NCBI GenBank assembly: GCA_013152435.1
Contig: JAADGJ010000076.1
Span: 1 to 64,000 of the forward strand
DNA: 64,000 bases
DNA from: Chloroflexota bacterium
Lineage (GTDB): Bacteria > Chloroflexota > Anaerolineae > DUEN01
Direction: 5' to 3'
In this document: positions 11,242 to 23,235 of the stretch, in pieces
Layout: every line of letters starts with the position of its first letter
Numbering within the stretch: the stretch's first letter is position 1
Notes under the pieces: generated by a model
Databases searched by the model: none
Told to the model about the DNA's origin: nothing
What the model saw: only the letters and a program-made list of their open reading frames with translations
Made by a program: the position numbers and the translations under genes

Positions 11242-13242
11242 TCACGAATTTCGAGCTTTGGGACGTGGTGGTTCTAAATCGAATAAGGCGAACAGCTCCT
11301 CATCCGTGATGAGTCGCTGGACTCCCTTCTCTGACAAGTCATCAATCACGAAGTTGAACAGACTCTCTTTCTTCCGTAATAGGCGGTAAATACGCTCCTC
11401 TATCGTATCCCTTGTGTAAATGTCGTAGACAAATACCACTCGCTTTTGCCCAATACGATGGGCCCGGCCTTCAGCCTGCCTGGCGATAGAAGGGTTCCAC
11501 CAATGATCGAAGTGAAAGACGTGATTGGCGCGGGTGAGGGTCAGGCCAACCCCTCCGGTTTGAACCGACATCAGCAGCACTTTGGGGCTATCCGTCTCTT
11601 GGAATGCTTGTATCAGTCGGATGCGCTCTCGATCATTCAGCGAGCCGTCAAACACGGCTGGATCAAACTTTTGCAATCTATGTTGTATACGCCGCAGAGT
11701 GACATTCGGAAAGTGAGAAAAAACGAGCGCTTTCTGACCCGCCTCTGTGATACTCTCGAGCTGGTCGAACAAATACTCCACCTTGCAGGATTCGCCCGTC
11801 TCGGGATCCAAGTTGCAGATCTGCTTCAATTTGTTGATCCAATCAAACACATGTACTCGTGTGATTCCGCCCCGAGATAGCTGAGATCGCGCCCTTTGAT
11901 ATTCACGATCATATAGTTCCCGTTGTCGTGGCGATAGTTCGAGCCATACCTCGTTGACCGTCTTCTTTGGAAGATCCTTCAAAACATCCACGGCTCGACG
12001 TCTCAAAATATACGGCCTAATCTTCTCTCTAACGTGAAATGGGGATACGATGGCAGATTCCCTGAACAGGGACGGCTGGAGATATCTGAAGATGGCGAGG
12101 ACATCCTCCAAACTGTTTTCCAGGGGTGTTCCGGATAGCCCCCACCTGTATGTGGCTTGGATTTGTCGAACTGCTCGGGCTTTCTTTGTACCAGGGTTTT
12201 TGATCTCTTGCACTTCATCAAGGATCACCACATCAAATCGCTGTTTCAGGTACGCCATGCGTGGGATGTCCTCACGCAATGTTTCATACGTCGTCAGGTA
12301 AATCGGTGCGGGTAGTTCCCATAACCACTCTCGCTCTTCGCGCGTCCCGCGCACCTTGATCACGAATAACTCCGGAGCCCATTTGCTCAGCTCGGTCTCC
12401 CATACGCTTAGGAGTGAACGTCTACATAGAATGAGAGCGCGTCGGATCTCACCACGCCGAAAGAGGACTTGCAGGGCCACGATGGCCTGTATCGTCTTGC
12501 CCAGTCCCATCTCATCGCCGAGCAGAGCTGATTTGTTTTGAGCGAGAAAGCGGATGCCCTTAACCTGATACTGATATGGACGGCGCTTCTTAGGGAAAAG
12601 GGCCGGGTTAGAGAGAAGCGTCTCGATGGGCGGTTGGAGATACGGCAGCAATAGATCGAAGACATCAAGGGTGCGAGGCTTTGTTGAAGCACCGTAGCCG
12701 TAAGAACGCGATCGGCCGGACCTGGTTCGCCTGCCAGCGAAAGGCGTCTGGATAGGCGTGCAGACGGCGCACATATATCTTGGCAGGCCATGCCGACAGC
12801 GCTCTTGAGCCGCAGGCGACGGTGGCGGCGGCGCCTCTTGATAAGCGGGCTCCTTGGCCGCCACGTCCTCACGAGCGTAGGCCTTTCCCGCACGACCGGG
12901 GAAGGTCAGCCCGGAGAACATGTCCAGGATGTCGGGAAATGGCAGGGAGAGACAGGCGCTCATGTCAAGGAGATCGATAGCCTTCGGCAGGATGAATCGA
13001 TCCCGACCGACAGCGGCGGCCATGACCTCCCGAGGCAACGCCAGGTCATCTAAGTGCATCCTTGCTTGCATAAGTGCCCCGTCGTCCGAGATGGGAGGTA
13101 TTTCCGGCAAGGGTATGTTTACACCGCCGGCCTCCAGCTTTTCCTTTAGATCTTCGGCCACCCAGGCGATGTTTATGGCAACGATCTTCGGCTTTGGAAA
13201 GGCAAATCTTGCTTTTAGCCGGGCTTGCAGCTTCCCTAACAT
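11242..13242 (-). CDS. SNF2-family helicase with N-terminal Cys-rich region
   Basis: 666 residues. The first about 200 residues are unrecognised and end with a possible zinc knuckle (CRHGLPRYMCAVC) and a basic RTRSGRSRSYGYG stretch. The SNF2 core follows: Walker A GDEMGLGKTIQAI, a DEVQ box (VVILDEVQEIKNP) in place of DEAH, motif III LSGTPLEN, and C-terminal helicase motifs including QTGGVGLTL and AEGRAHRIGQ. It therefore differs from the HepA-like helicase at 1824-4700 and is a second SNF2 enzyme of the same operon. The ATG lies 7 bp after the stop of a 44-residue ORF, with GAGGG in the gap as the ribosome site. Likely role: ATP-driven translocation on duplex DNA for the neighbouring nucleases (inference). 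Confidence 0.9.
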   Translation of the reverse strand: MLGKLQARLKARFAFPKPKIVAINIAWVAEDLKEKLEAGGVNIPLPEIPPISDDGALMQARMHLDDLALPREVMAAAVGRDRFILPKAIDLLDMSACLSLPFPDILDMFSGLTFPGRAGKAYAREDVAAKEPAYQEAPPPPSPAAQERCRHGLPRYMCAVCTPIQTPFAGRRTRSGRSRSYGYGASTKPRTLDVFDLLLPYLQPPIETLLSNPALFPKKRRPYQYQVKGIRFLAQNKSALLGDEMGLGKTIQAIVALQVLFRRGEIRRALILCRRSLLSVWETELSKWAPELFVIKVRGTREEREWLWELPAPIYLTTYETLREDIPRMAYLKQRFDVVILDEVQEIKNPGTKKARAVRQIQATYRWGLSGTPLENSLEDVLAIFRYLQPSLFRESAIVSPFHVREKIRPYILRRRAVDVLKDLPKKTVNEVWLELSPRQRELYDREYQRARSQLSRGGITRVHVFDWINKLKQICNLDPETGESCKVEYLFDQLESITEAGQKALVFSHFPNVTLRRIQHRLQKFDPAVFDGSLNDRERIRLIQAFQETDSPKVLLMSVQTGGVGLTLTRANHVFHFDHWWNPSIARQAEGRAHRIGQKRVVFVYDIYTRDTIEERIYRLLRKKESLFNFVIDDLSEKGVQRLITDEELFALFDLEPPRPKARNS

Positions 13243-13249
13243 TTTCCCT

Positions 13250-13384
13250 CTACTGGAAACGCTGATCTTCTTTCGCCAGTACTTTCACAGCGCGCTCGAT
13301 CCGCTCAAAAGGCTCGACGAGATCCATGTTGGCGAAAAGCTTCTCGAGGGCCTGCAGTGCCTGCATCCTCTTATTCCGAATCAT
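13250..13384 (-). CDS. Small charged helical protein, 44 aa
   Basis: The ORF MIRNKRMQALQALEKLFANM... ends in KEDQRFQ. Its ATG lies inside the last codons of the upstream gene (14-nt overlap with 13371-13832), and its stop is 7 bp before the SNF2 start, so it fills the gap exactly as a coupled operon gene would. It is rich in Leu, Glu, Lys and Arg and would form amphipathic helices. No family recognised. It could be an accessory or regulatory subunit of the SNF2 helicase; alternatively it is a chance ORF. Confidence 0.5.
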   Translation of the reverse strand: MIRNKRMQALQALEKLFANMDLVEPFERIERAVKVLAKEDQRFQ

Positions 13385-13832
13385 AGTGACTGGGCCAAGC
13401 AATGGCAAGCGGCTGAAACCGGGAGGTGGGATGGGTTAAAAGCGTCTCTTCCGAGTCCTCCTGTACGAGTTCCGTCAGTTGTTCCGGCCGCCTCACTCGC
13501 GCCACGAACCCGGTCACTGCCTCACTAAGTGGGAGAAACTGATCGTCTTCAACCAGCAGCAGCGAGGGCTTGGTCTCCAACATCTCGTATAGCGGTCTGC
13601 CGCACAGCTCAATGCCGATATGGGGAATCAAGGAAGCCCCGTATATGGTCTGTTGTACCAGCGAGGGCTTCACCGGATACGTCACGCGAAACTCTACCGG
13701 CTTGCCGATGTGGTCGGTCACGAGAAGGGCACCCAGAAATCCATCTTGACCAGGCGTCATGGCCAGCTTGAAGAAGCCCACCCGCTCGTTCGCAGCGATC
13801 AGATCGGTATCGAATTCGGCGTCGAATCCCAT
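13371..13832 (-). CDS. Conserved-looking hypothetical protein in defence operon
   Basis: 153 residues starting MGFDAEFDTDLIAANE. The ATG at 13832 is preferred to the TTG at 13841 because GAGGAGG lies 9 nt upstream. The sequence has alternating strand-like segments (GFFKLAMTPGQDGFLGALLVTD) and a LEEDDQF-like acidic patch; no signal peptide or membrane segment. I do not recognise the family. It heads the sub-block 13371, 13250, 11242 with overlapping or tightly spaced genes, so it probably works with the SNF2 helicase. Confidence 0.7.
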   Translation of the reverse strand: MGFDAEFDTDLIAANERVGFFKLAMTPGQDGFLGALLVTDHIGKPVEFRVTYPVKPSLVQQTIYGASLIPHIGIELCGRPLYEMLETKPSLLLVEDDQFLPLSEAVTGFVARVRRPEQLTELVQEDSEETLLTHPTSRFQPLAIAWPSHYDSE

Positions 13833-14269
13833 GGCCCTCAACCTCCTCGACGGTCATGAGTTAGAGATGATGATGTCCAATGAACCGGATGGCGCGCCGG
13901 TGGGACGCACGTGTGAACGGGATGGCACATTCCTATCCCGGACGGTGGCGATCCACCACCGCCATGGGATGGGAACGATACGCCTCCAACGCGGGGTTGG
14001 GGCGATGGATTTCCAACATAGGGTGGGGGCGAGGCATCCTCAGCACTACCGTTGGTGATGAAGGAGGACACATCTGGTGTAAGCGTTCCGCGTAATGGCG
14101 CCATTGCCATAGGATGCCTCGCCCCTACGCGATCGTTGGTGTTATCATCCACGGTCCATGATATTCCATGCATGTAGTTTGGCTTTATTTCTAGCGCTGG
14201 TTGCCGCGTTTTGCAATAACGCTCTGAGCACAACGACCAGCCTCTATCCATTCGAACCCTGGCTCATGC
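13833..14269. other. 437-bp gene-free stretch with repeat-like sequence
   Basis: It interrupts the otherwise tight minus-strand operon. It holds a 15-bp perfect inverted repeat (14026-14040 and 14111-14125) and several short GGGATGG-type direct repeats. A 137-codon open frame across it is compositionally repeat-derived and not credible as a gene. The part nearest 13833 carries the ribosome site of the downstream gene. A promoter for the lower half of the operon could lie here, but none is convincing. Confidence 0.6.
14026..14125. repeat. Stem-loop element with 15-bp inverted repeat
   Basis: GGGGCGAGGCATCCT at 14026-14040 is the exact reverse complement of AGGATGCCTCGCCCC at 14111-14125, enclosing 70 bp. 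The GGGGCGAGGC...GCCTCGCCCC type of arm is frequent in dispersed repeats of many bacteria. Confidence 0.65.
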
Positions 14270-14785
14270 CTACCCTCTTCTGTGCGCGAGGTTTGGGATT
14301 ACTTCATCAGGCAGCCGAAAGTCCGGATGAATGCTCTCCCACGCGTTGAGATACTCACGGAAGCACGGGTGAGGCTGGCCCTGGCTATTAAGGGTGACCG
14401 TAAATCGCCAACGGGGGCGCTGGTTGACGCGTACCACCTTCAGGTCCTCTCTGGACACGATGAAGAAGAAGCTGTCAGGGAGCAGCAGGCAAGCCACCAA
14501 GAAGTCGCAGGCCTGATATTCCCGTTCGGTCAGGAAGAACTGCACACGCTGGGTATGGCGGCCAGTAGTGTAGAGTTTTTGTCGCGTTTTCACCTCCAGG
14601 CGGACGCGCGAGTCCGTCTCCGTATTGAGCAAGAGGATATCGTAGCCGAATTCACCCAGGTTATGGAACACTTCCCAGCTCGTGTGCAGAGTGCGCAGCA
14701 ACAGATGCAACATGACATACTTCTCGCCGATTTCGCCGATTAGCGCCTGCACATTCTGGGGAAGTTTGGCTGTTTGCGTGTTCAT
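14270..14785 (-). CDS. Putative PD-(D/E)XK nuclease-like protein
   Basis: 171 residues. The central region reads GEFGYDILLLNTETDSRVRL, directly followed by EVKTRQ; this gives a D-x14-ExK arrangement typical of the PD-(D/E)XK fold, preceded by an N-terminal helix with GEIGEKYV as in DUF4365-like and related nuclease domains. The rest alternates strands and loops. Lies in the defence operon between a decayed fragment and the repeat-bearing gap. The start ATG at 14785 is reasonable but the upstream ribosome site (AGAGAAG) is weak. Active-site assignment is by eye; a non-catalytic DNA-binding role is possible. Confidence 0.7.
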   Translation of the reverse strand: MNTQTAKLPQNVQALIGEIGEKYVMLHLLLRTLHTSWEVFHNLGEFGYDILLLNTETDSRVRLEVKTRQKLYTTGRHTQRVQFFLTEREYQACDFLVACLLLPDSFFFIVSREDLKVVRVNQRPRWRFTVTLNSQGQPHPCFREYLNAWESIHPDFRLPDEVIPNLAHRRG

Positions 14786-14804
14786 GAGCGACTTCTCTAT
14801 CTTT

Positions 14805-14928
14805 TCATCCCTCGGTCACCGACTGCTCCCGCGCCTCCAACACCAGCCGCCTCGTCCGATACTCGTCGTCCTGCGGAAGTCCTTTTCCTTGAGCACCCGG
14901 AAGGTCTCGACGGGGAGATACGATGCTT
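14805..14928 (-). pseudogene. Decayed ORF fragment A (RVLKE / RRLVLEA motif)
   Basis: Starts just after the stop of the CBS-HEPN gene. One frame gives FRVLKEKD; a one-base shift then gives DDEYRTRRLVLEAREQSVTEG and a stop. The same pattern, broken by a stop instead of a frameshift, occurs at 15750-15887. The two appear to be degraded copies of one short coding module. Confidence 0.5.
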
Positions 14929-15702
14929 TCACCCGAGTGGTGTGCTCGTCTCCTCAAGTTTTACTAAGAGCCCTTCCATGCGGACTATGCGATCGTGCAA
15001 CGTGCGCAACTCATCTTCAACATTTCGCAGCACAGGACGAGCGGGGTGCATGACCCGGTTTCGCAGATCGTTCAGCCCGCTGGTTGCCCTTTTGAAGTCC
15101 TTGCGGGATGAAAAACCAAGTGTCTGGAGCGCTGACTCGTTTTTCGCAATTACGTTGAAGATATCGCTCAGGTAAAGCATTTCGAAAACTGAAATGTCCA
15201 CATTCTTGTCGCGTAGTTCTGCTTGGTTTCTCTTGACTTCCTCGCGCCGATCCTCACTCACCTTGGCCAATACTTCCTCTTCTGACATCCCTAGCGAGCG
15301 AATGAAGGCCGCCAGCCGCATTTCCAGTTCAGCCAGGCGTAGATAGAGCGCAGTGCGGGCAGCCGTTTTGTTCAGGTCGGCGGGAGTGACTAAGCCGGCA
15401 AAGTCGTCTTCACGGAGCAGAAAGCAGGCCGGCTTCCCCCGCTCAATGAAGAAAGCTATCAGCCGATCGATGGACACATCGTGCGTTAAACACCATTCCA
15501 GCGTGAGCGGTTGAACGGTAAACGATGTATTGGTGAGCAAGCCGACGACTTTACCGGCAGCGGTGACTGGGATGACATCGAAGCGCAATTTTCCGTTCTC
15601 ATCCAACACAAGATCGCGCGGGCTGTCAGTTTCCCAGCAAACCCATTCAGCGCGGGGTGTCATGATCTGGGCGGCTGTAAACACAGGGAACATGCGCTGC
15701 AT
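14929..15702 (-). CDS. CBS-like and HEPN-like domain protein, possible RNase effector
   Basis: 257 residues. Residues about 1-120 look like a CBS-domain pair (FTAAQIMTPRAEWV, later GKVVGLLT, then GKPACFLLREDDFAGLVT). The rest is helical and ends in GLNDLRNRVMHPARPV, which contains R-x4-H (RNRVMH), the active-site motif of HEPN ribonucleases such as the Swt1-like group. Known HEPN proteins in defence and toxin systems cut RNA, and CBS pairs bind adenine nucleotides, so a nucleotide-gated RNase is a reasonable hypothesis. The start has GGAGGTA 6-7 nt upstream. It is flanked on both sides by related decayed fragments, suggesting insertion or duplication. Confidence 0.75.
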   Translation of the reverse strand: MQRMFPVFTAAQIMTPRAEWVCWETDSPRDLVLDENGKLRFDVIPVTAAGKVVGLLTNTSFTVQPLTLEWCLTHDVSIDRLIAFFIERGKPACFLLREDDFAGLVTPADLNKTAARTALYLRLAELEMRLAAFIRSLGMSEEEVLAKVSEDRREEVKRNQAELRDKNVDISVFEMLYLSDIFNVIAKNESALQTLGFSSRKDFKRATSGLNDLRNRVMHPARPVLRNVEDELRTLHDRIVRMEGLLVKLEETSTPLG

Positions 15703-15749
15703 TCAGGCTACCTCCAAGGTTATAGCATACTCCCAATGCTAGCATCTTG

Positions 15750-15887
15750 ATTGCTGTTCGAATCCAGCCTCTCCCACGCCTCCAACACCAACCGCTGCGT
15801 CCAGTATTCCCCGTACTAGCGTGGCTCCTCCTCCTTCAGTACGCGGAGATTTGAGTAATGAAGGTATCTTCTGAACATCTCCATACA
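15750..15887 (-). pseudogene. Decayed ORF fragment B (RVLKE / QRLVLEAWE motif)
   Basis: Immediately after the stop of the 15888-16985 gene. It translates as MEMFRRYLHYSNLRVLKEEE, then PR, an in-frame TAG, and YGEYWTQRLVLEAWERL. It parallels fragment A at 14805-14928. The parent family is not recognised. Confidence 0.5.
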
Positions 15888-16985
15888 TCACCAGATGCCG
15901 TCTTCGATCAATCCCAGGGCGTCAATGGATTCCATAACCCTCTGTAGATGCTCGGCTGTGCCCAGCACCTCGGTGACGGGCCAGAAACGAAGGGCCTGGC
16001 GGAATTCCTCAGGCAGACCTTCACATTCACGTCGGATCCGCTCCAACTGGTCCTCATCGGAGACGGCGATGACCTTTTGGACCGAGGGCGCGCTGCGGGC
16101 CTTTTGAAGATTAAGGATCAAGCTGTCAATGGAACCGGAACGATGTACCTCAAACACGTAGGTGACCAGTCCCAGGTTAGCGATCCTCGCCCGCCAGACG
16201 GCATCCACGACAGCCCCATGAGCGACCTTCACCTCAGTGTCCGTGTCGAATCCCAGGCCGGCTCCAATTTGAACGATGAGATCTCGCACCTCGTCGTGAT
16301 CAAAAGTCTCGGTGGGCTGGGCACCCTCCAGCGGCTCCGGCAATCCTGTCTCGGCCCTGACCTTCTTGGCCTGAGCCACCTCGTACAGGAAGAAGTCCAC
16401 CAGGAGCAGGTCCACATCGGGCACGCCAGCCCGCGCAAGCTCCTGGGCGATAAGTTGCAATAACCAGTTAAACGTCCGATACTCCTGGGCTGACAGCATG
16501 TACTTGTCTGGATTCACCCTGTCGGTGATCCCCAGGATCTTCAGCGCCTCACGGGCCTGGCGATTCCAGATGCCGCAGCGCTCCGGGCGCAAATACGTGA
16601 GGATTTCGGTGACGGAGGCCGGCCCCATTCCTTTGATCGCCCGCAGGAACCGGCTGTACGCTTGCTCTGGGTCATCCGACTCCACCAGCCGCTTCAACTC
16701 GCTTCGTAGCCTGTCAATGCCGTTGTCATTGACGATCTTCTGAGCCAGGTAGGTCTTGTTGCCCCACATGGCAGAGGCCCACAACCGATTGATGATAGCC
16801 TCGAAATCCGCTTCTGAAAGCTCATCAAGGCGGCGCGGCAGTTCTTGCTGAAAGAACTCCACTCGCGCCTGGCGCTCTGCTTGATCACGTTGAAACGCCT
16901 CGGTCGCCATGTAGCGGCGGAAGGCATCGAGATACTGTTTGATCGCGGCCTGTTGAGCCTCGGTCAGAGCAGGTATTTGACTCAC
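15888..16985 (-). CDS. HhH-like and restriction-endonuclease-like domain protein
   Basis: 365 residues with a GTG start and GAGGAGG 8 nt upstream. The N-terminal half is helical and includes IKGMGPASVTEILTYL, a helix-hairpin-helix-like DNA-binding segment similar to those of DNA glycosylases. The C-terminal half has HGAVVDAVWRARI followed by TYVFEVHRSGSIDSLILNLQ, the order and spacing of a PD-(D/E)XK-type domain with EVH in place of ExK, so activity is uncertain. It lies 30 bp after the OLD nuclease gene in the defence operon. A DNA-recognising partner of the nucleases is likely but unproven. Confidence 0.65.
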   Translation of the reverse strand: MSQIPALTEAQQAAIKQYLDAFRRYMATEAFQRDQAERQARVEFFQQELPRRLDELSEADFEAIINRLWASAMWGNKTYLAQKIVNDNGIDRLRSELKRLVESDDPEQAYSRFLRAIKGMGPASVTEILTYLRPERCGIWNRQAREALKILGITDRVNPDKYMLSAQEYRTFNWLLQLIAQELARAGVPDVDLLLVDFFLYEVAQAKKVRAETGLPEPLEGAQPTETFDHDEVRDLIVQIGAGLGFDTDTEVKVAHGAVVDAVWRARIANLGLVTYVFEVHRSGSIDSLILNLQKARSAPSVQKVIAVSDEDQLERIRRECEGLPEEFRQALRFWPVTEVLGTAEHLQRVMESIDALGLIEDGIW

Positions 16986-17015
16986 GGATCTGTCCTCCTC
17001 GGTTCAATGGACACC

Positions 17016-18769
17016 TCAGAAAGGTAGTTCATAGTCCTCCTTCCAGGAGTCCAGGAATTCTTGTTCTTGGTCATCTTGTTGCTGGATCTGGTTCAGCATC
17101 GCAGCAGTCCGTCCTGTTACCAGAGACCGAATCTTTTTCTTCAATTCTTCAACTTTATCCCAGCCCTCTTCCGATCCAGACAACTCCTCAGCAACATGGC
17201 GAGCGACTATTGGCTTTGAATTTCCAAATTTCTCTCTGGCCTCGTCCTCCAACTCTTCGTACTGGTTGCCGAAAATAGATCGCATGCACCGTTCAAAATC
17301 GCCGCCAAAGACACAGTACCTATCTCTGATGAACCACTCGCTTGTCCCGGTTGCCTCTTCAATCTCTCTGATGCCCACACCTATAGTTTTGAGGGCGTCG
17401 CTTCTGTGGACCCCGTTCGGATCATCACTGGTGTCATTGTCGAACGTAATGTAAACCGTAATTCCATAGGCTGTGAATAGCCGCCACCACTTCGCCAGAT
17501 TGCCTTTTCCCATCACCGGGATGATTGCAATGCCTTCCCGAGTTACATCCAGCCCAACTCGACGCAAATAGACCGGAAGCGCAAGTGCTTCTGTTTGGCC
17601 TTCAACAAGGACAACTGCCTTGGCGAAGAAACCCGACAAGATCTCCTCGGTAGCATGAGTGGCGTAAAACGGGAGGATGGTATCTGCCGATGTCTTGCTG
17701 GAATTAGCCCCGTGCTCTATACAATAATGCGTTAGCTTCTCACGCGTGAGTTGATGGACATGTGTAGCGCCATTTTCATCTTTTCGCACGAGCACAAGCC
17801 CCTCCAAGTTGAGAATGTCAATGAAGGCGGGGCTGTGGGTAGTCAATATTACCTGCAGGCCGTCAGCACACATGCGTTTGATTTGCTGAGCAAGCCAGCG
17901 CTGGGCAAGCGGATGCAGGTGGGCTTCAGGTTCTTCGATCACCAAGATGATCCCACCGTAGAACGCTCGTGCATAAGCGTGGGCAAAGGCAAGGGCGAGA
18001 ATCTGCTCTTGCCCGGTGCCCAATTCGTCAAAAGTTCTTCTTTCGTCGCCTTCTTTAGGAACAACCCGAAGCGAATGGAAGAAGCGGCTCGGGTCATATG
18101 CAGAAAAGTCCACATGAAGGCCGTAAGACATACCTGCGAACATTTCGCCAAACTGCTGTGCGAGGCCTTCTTCAAATCTCGCGAATTCCTCCACCTCGTG
18201 AAAGATGGCTTCTAGGTCTCTGAACGCTGCTTTCAGTCGGTTCACTCGATCTGAGTCACTGGTTAGTACAGCGTGAAACTTACGCATGAGTTTTGAGAGA
18301 AAAGTGTACTTCGACGTGTAACTCAGTTGATAGCTGAGTCGTCGGTCAGCTCCTATGGTGATGAGCATCAACTGATTGCGGAGTTCGTTGCTCACATACC
18401 TCATGTCACCGTTGTCCAAATGGACGCGAAATAAAGGTTTTTCCTCACTGTTTGGCTCACACTTCCAAACAAGCGAGGAAACCGGTTCGTCAGTACGTGG
18501 GTGATGAACCCCAGTAAGTCCCACCTCAATCTGTATGCACCCCGTTTGACTATCCCTCTTCCAATAATCATGATCTTCCGGCTCCTTGGAGCCTGGCCAT
18601 GTTTCGCCCAGAATAACATCCAGTGCCGATACAATGTTCGACTTGCCTGCATTATTCTCGCCGATCAACACCAAGGGGCCGTTCTCGGGAAACTCAATGC
18701 GGATCTGATCACGGATGGACTTGTAGCCTTCGATGGTGCACCAGGTCAGTCGAGCCATTGGGAGGTCTA

Positions 18770-18773
<4 letters not shown>
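17016..18773 (-). CDS. OLD-family ATP-dependent nuclease (AAA ATPase plus TOPRIM)
   Basis: 585 residues. Walker A is GENNAGKSN near residue 37; an ABC/SMC-type signature region (FDELGTGQEQILALAFAHA) and Walker B ILVIEEPEAHLHP follow; the TOPRIM domain begins near residue 385 (AVVLVEGQTEALALP) with IPVMGKGN and a DxD-type motif in YITFDNDTSDDP. Both enzymatic halves therefore look intact. The start ATG overlaps the methyltransferase stop (ATGA), so the two are translationally coupled. No UvrD/Rep-like partner follows, so it resembles class 1 rather than Gabija-type OLD proteins. Known OLD enzymes nick or degrade DNA. In this operon it is a probable effector linked directly to the methyltransferase. 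Confidence 0.92.
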
Positions 18774-22956
<4,183 letters not shown>

Positions 22957-22960
<4 letters not shown>

Positions 22961-23064
22961 CTCGTAAAGACGGTCAGCAGGGATGTGCTATGCTCATTAG
23001 GGTGGCTTCCCACAGCCGCCGGACCGTGGGAACGACGGTAGACATGGGAAAGCTCGTCGCTCAT
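22957..23064 (-). CDS. Possible 35-aa leader ORF coupled to methyltransferase
   Basis: MSDELSHVYRRSHGPAAVGS... ends in LLTVFTR with a TGA that overlaps the methyltransferase ATG (ATGA). The methyltransferase itself has no visible ribosome site, which favours translational coupling. An AAGGAG at about 23118 lies too far upstream (about 50 nt) to be this ORF's own site. Could be a chance ORF. Confidence 0.35.
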
Positions 23065-23235
23065 TTGAGGTTCAGCGGAAACTTGCTTCCGTGCCTTAGT
23101 TGCCGCGTTCTTGTTCTCCTTTCCCGTTATTGTCGCACATACACCTCATTTTGTACATCACCTTGTGGTGTCAAAGTGTGTAGAACAAGCACGGTGATCA
23201 TCTGGATGGAGGGGGGAAGAAAGCTGTGTCGCTTT
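23065..23235. promoter_or_regulatory. Intergenic region upstream of methyltransferase operon
   Basis: Separates the RecQ/RNase H operon end (23236) from the methyltransferase operon. A consensus TTGACA -35 on the minus strand lies at 23169-23174, but at 16-18 bp spacing there is only a poor -10 (AAATGA/AAAATG). The promoter of the methylase operon probably lies here; exact elements are uncertain. Confidence 0.3.

Noticed and set aside
13838-14251. 137-codon minus-strand frame in the gap
   Set aside because: Composition is dominated by repeat-derived Pro, His and Gly runs and it includes one arm of the inverted repeat.
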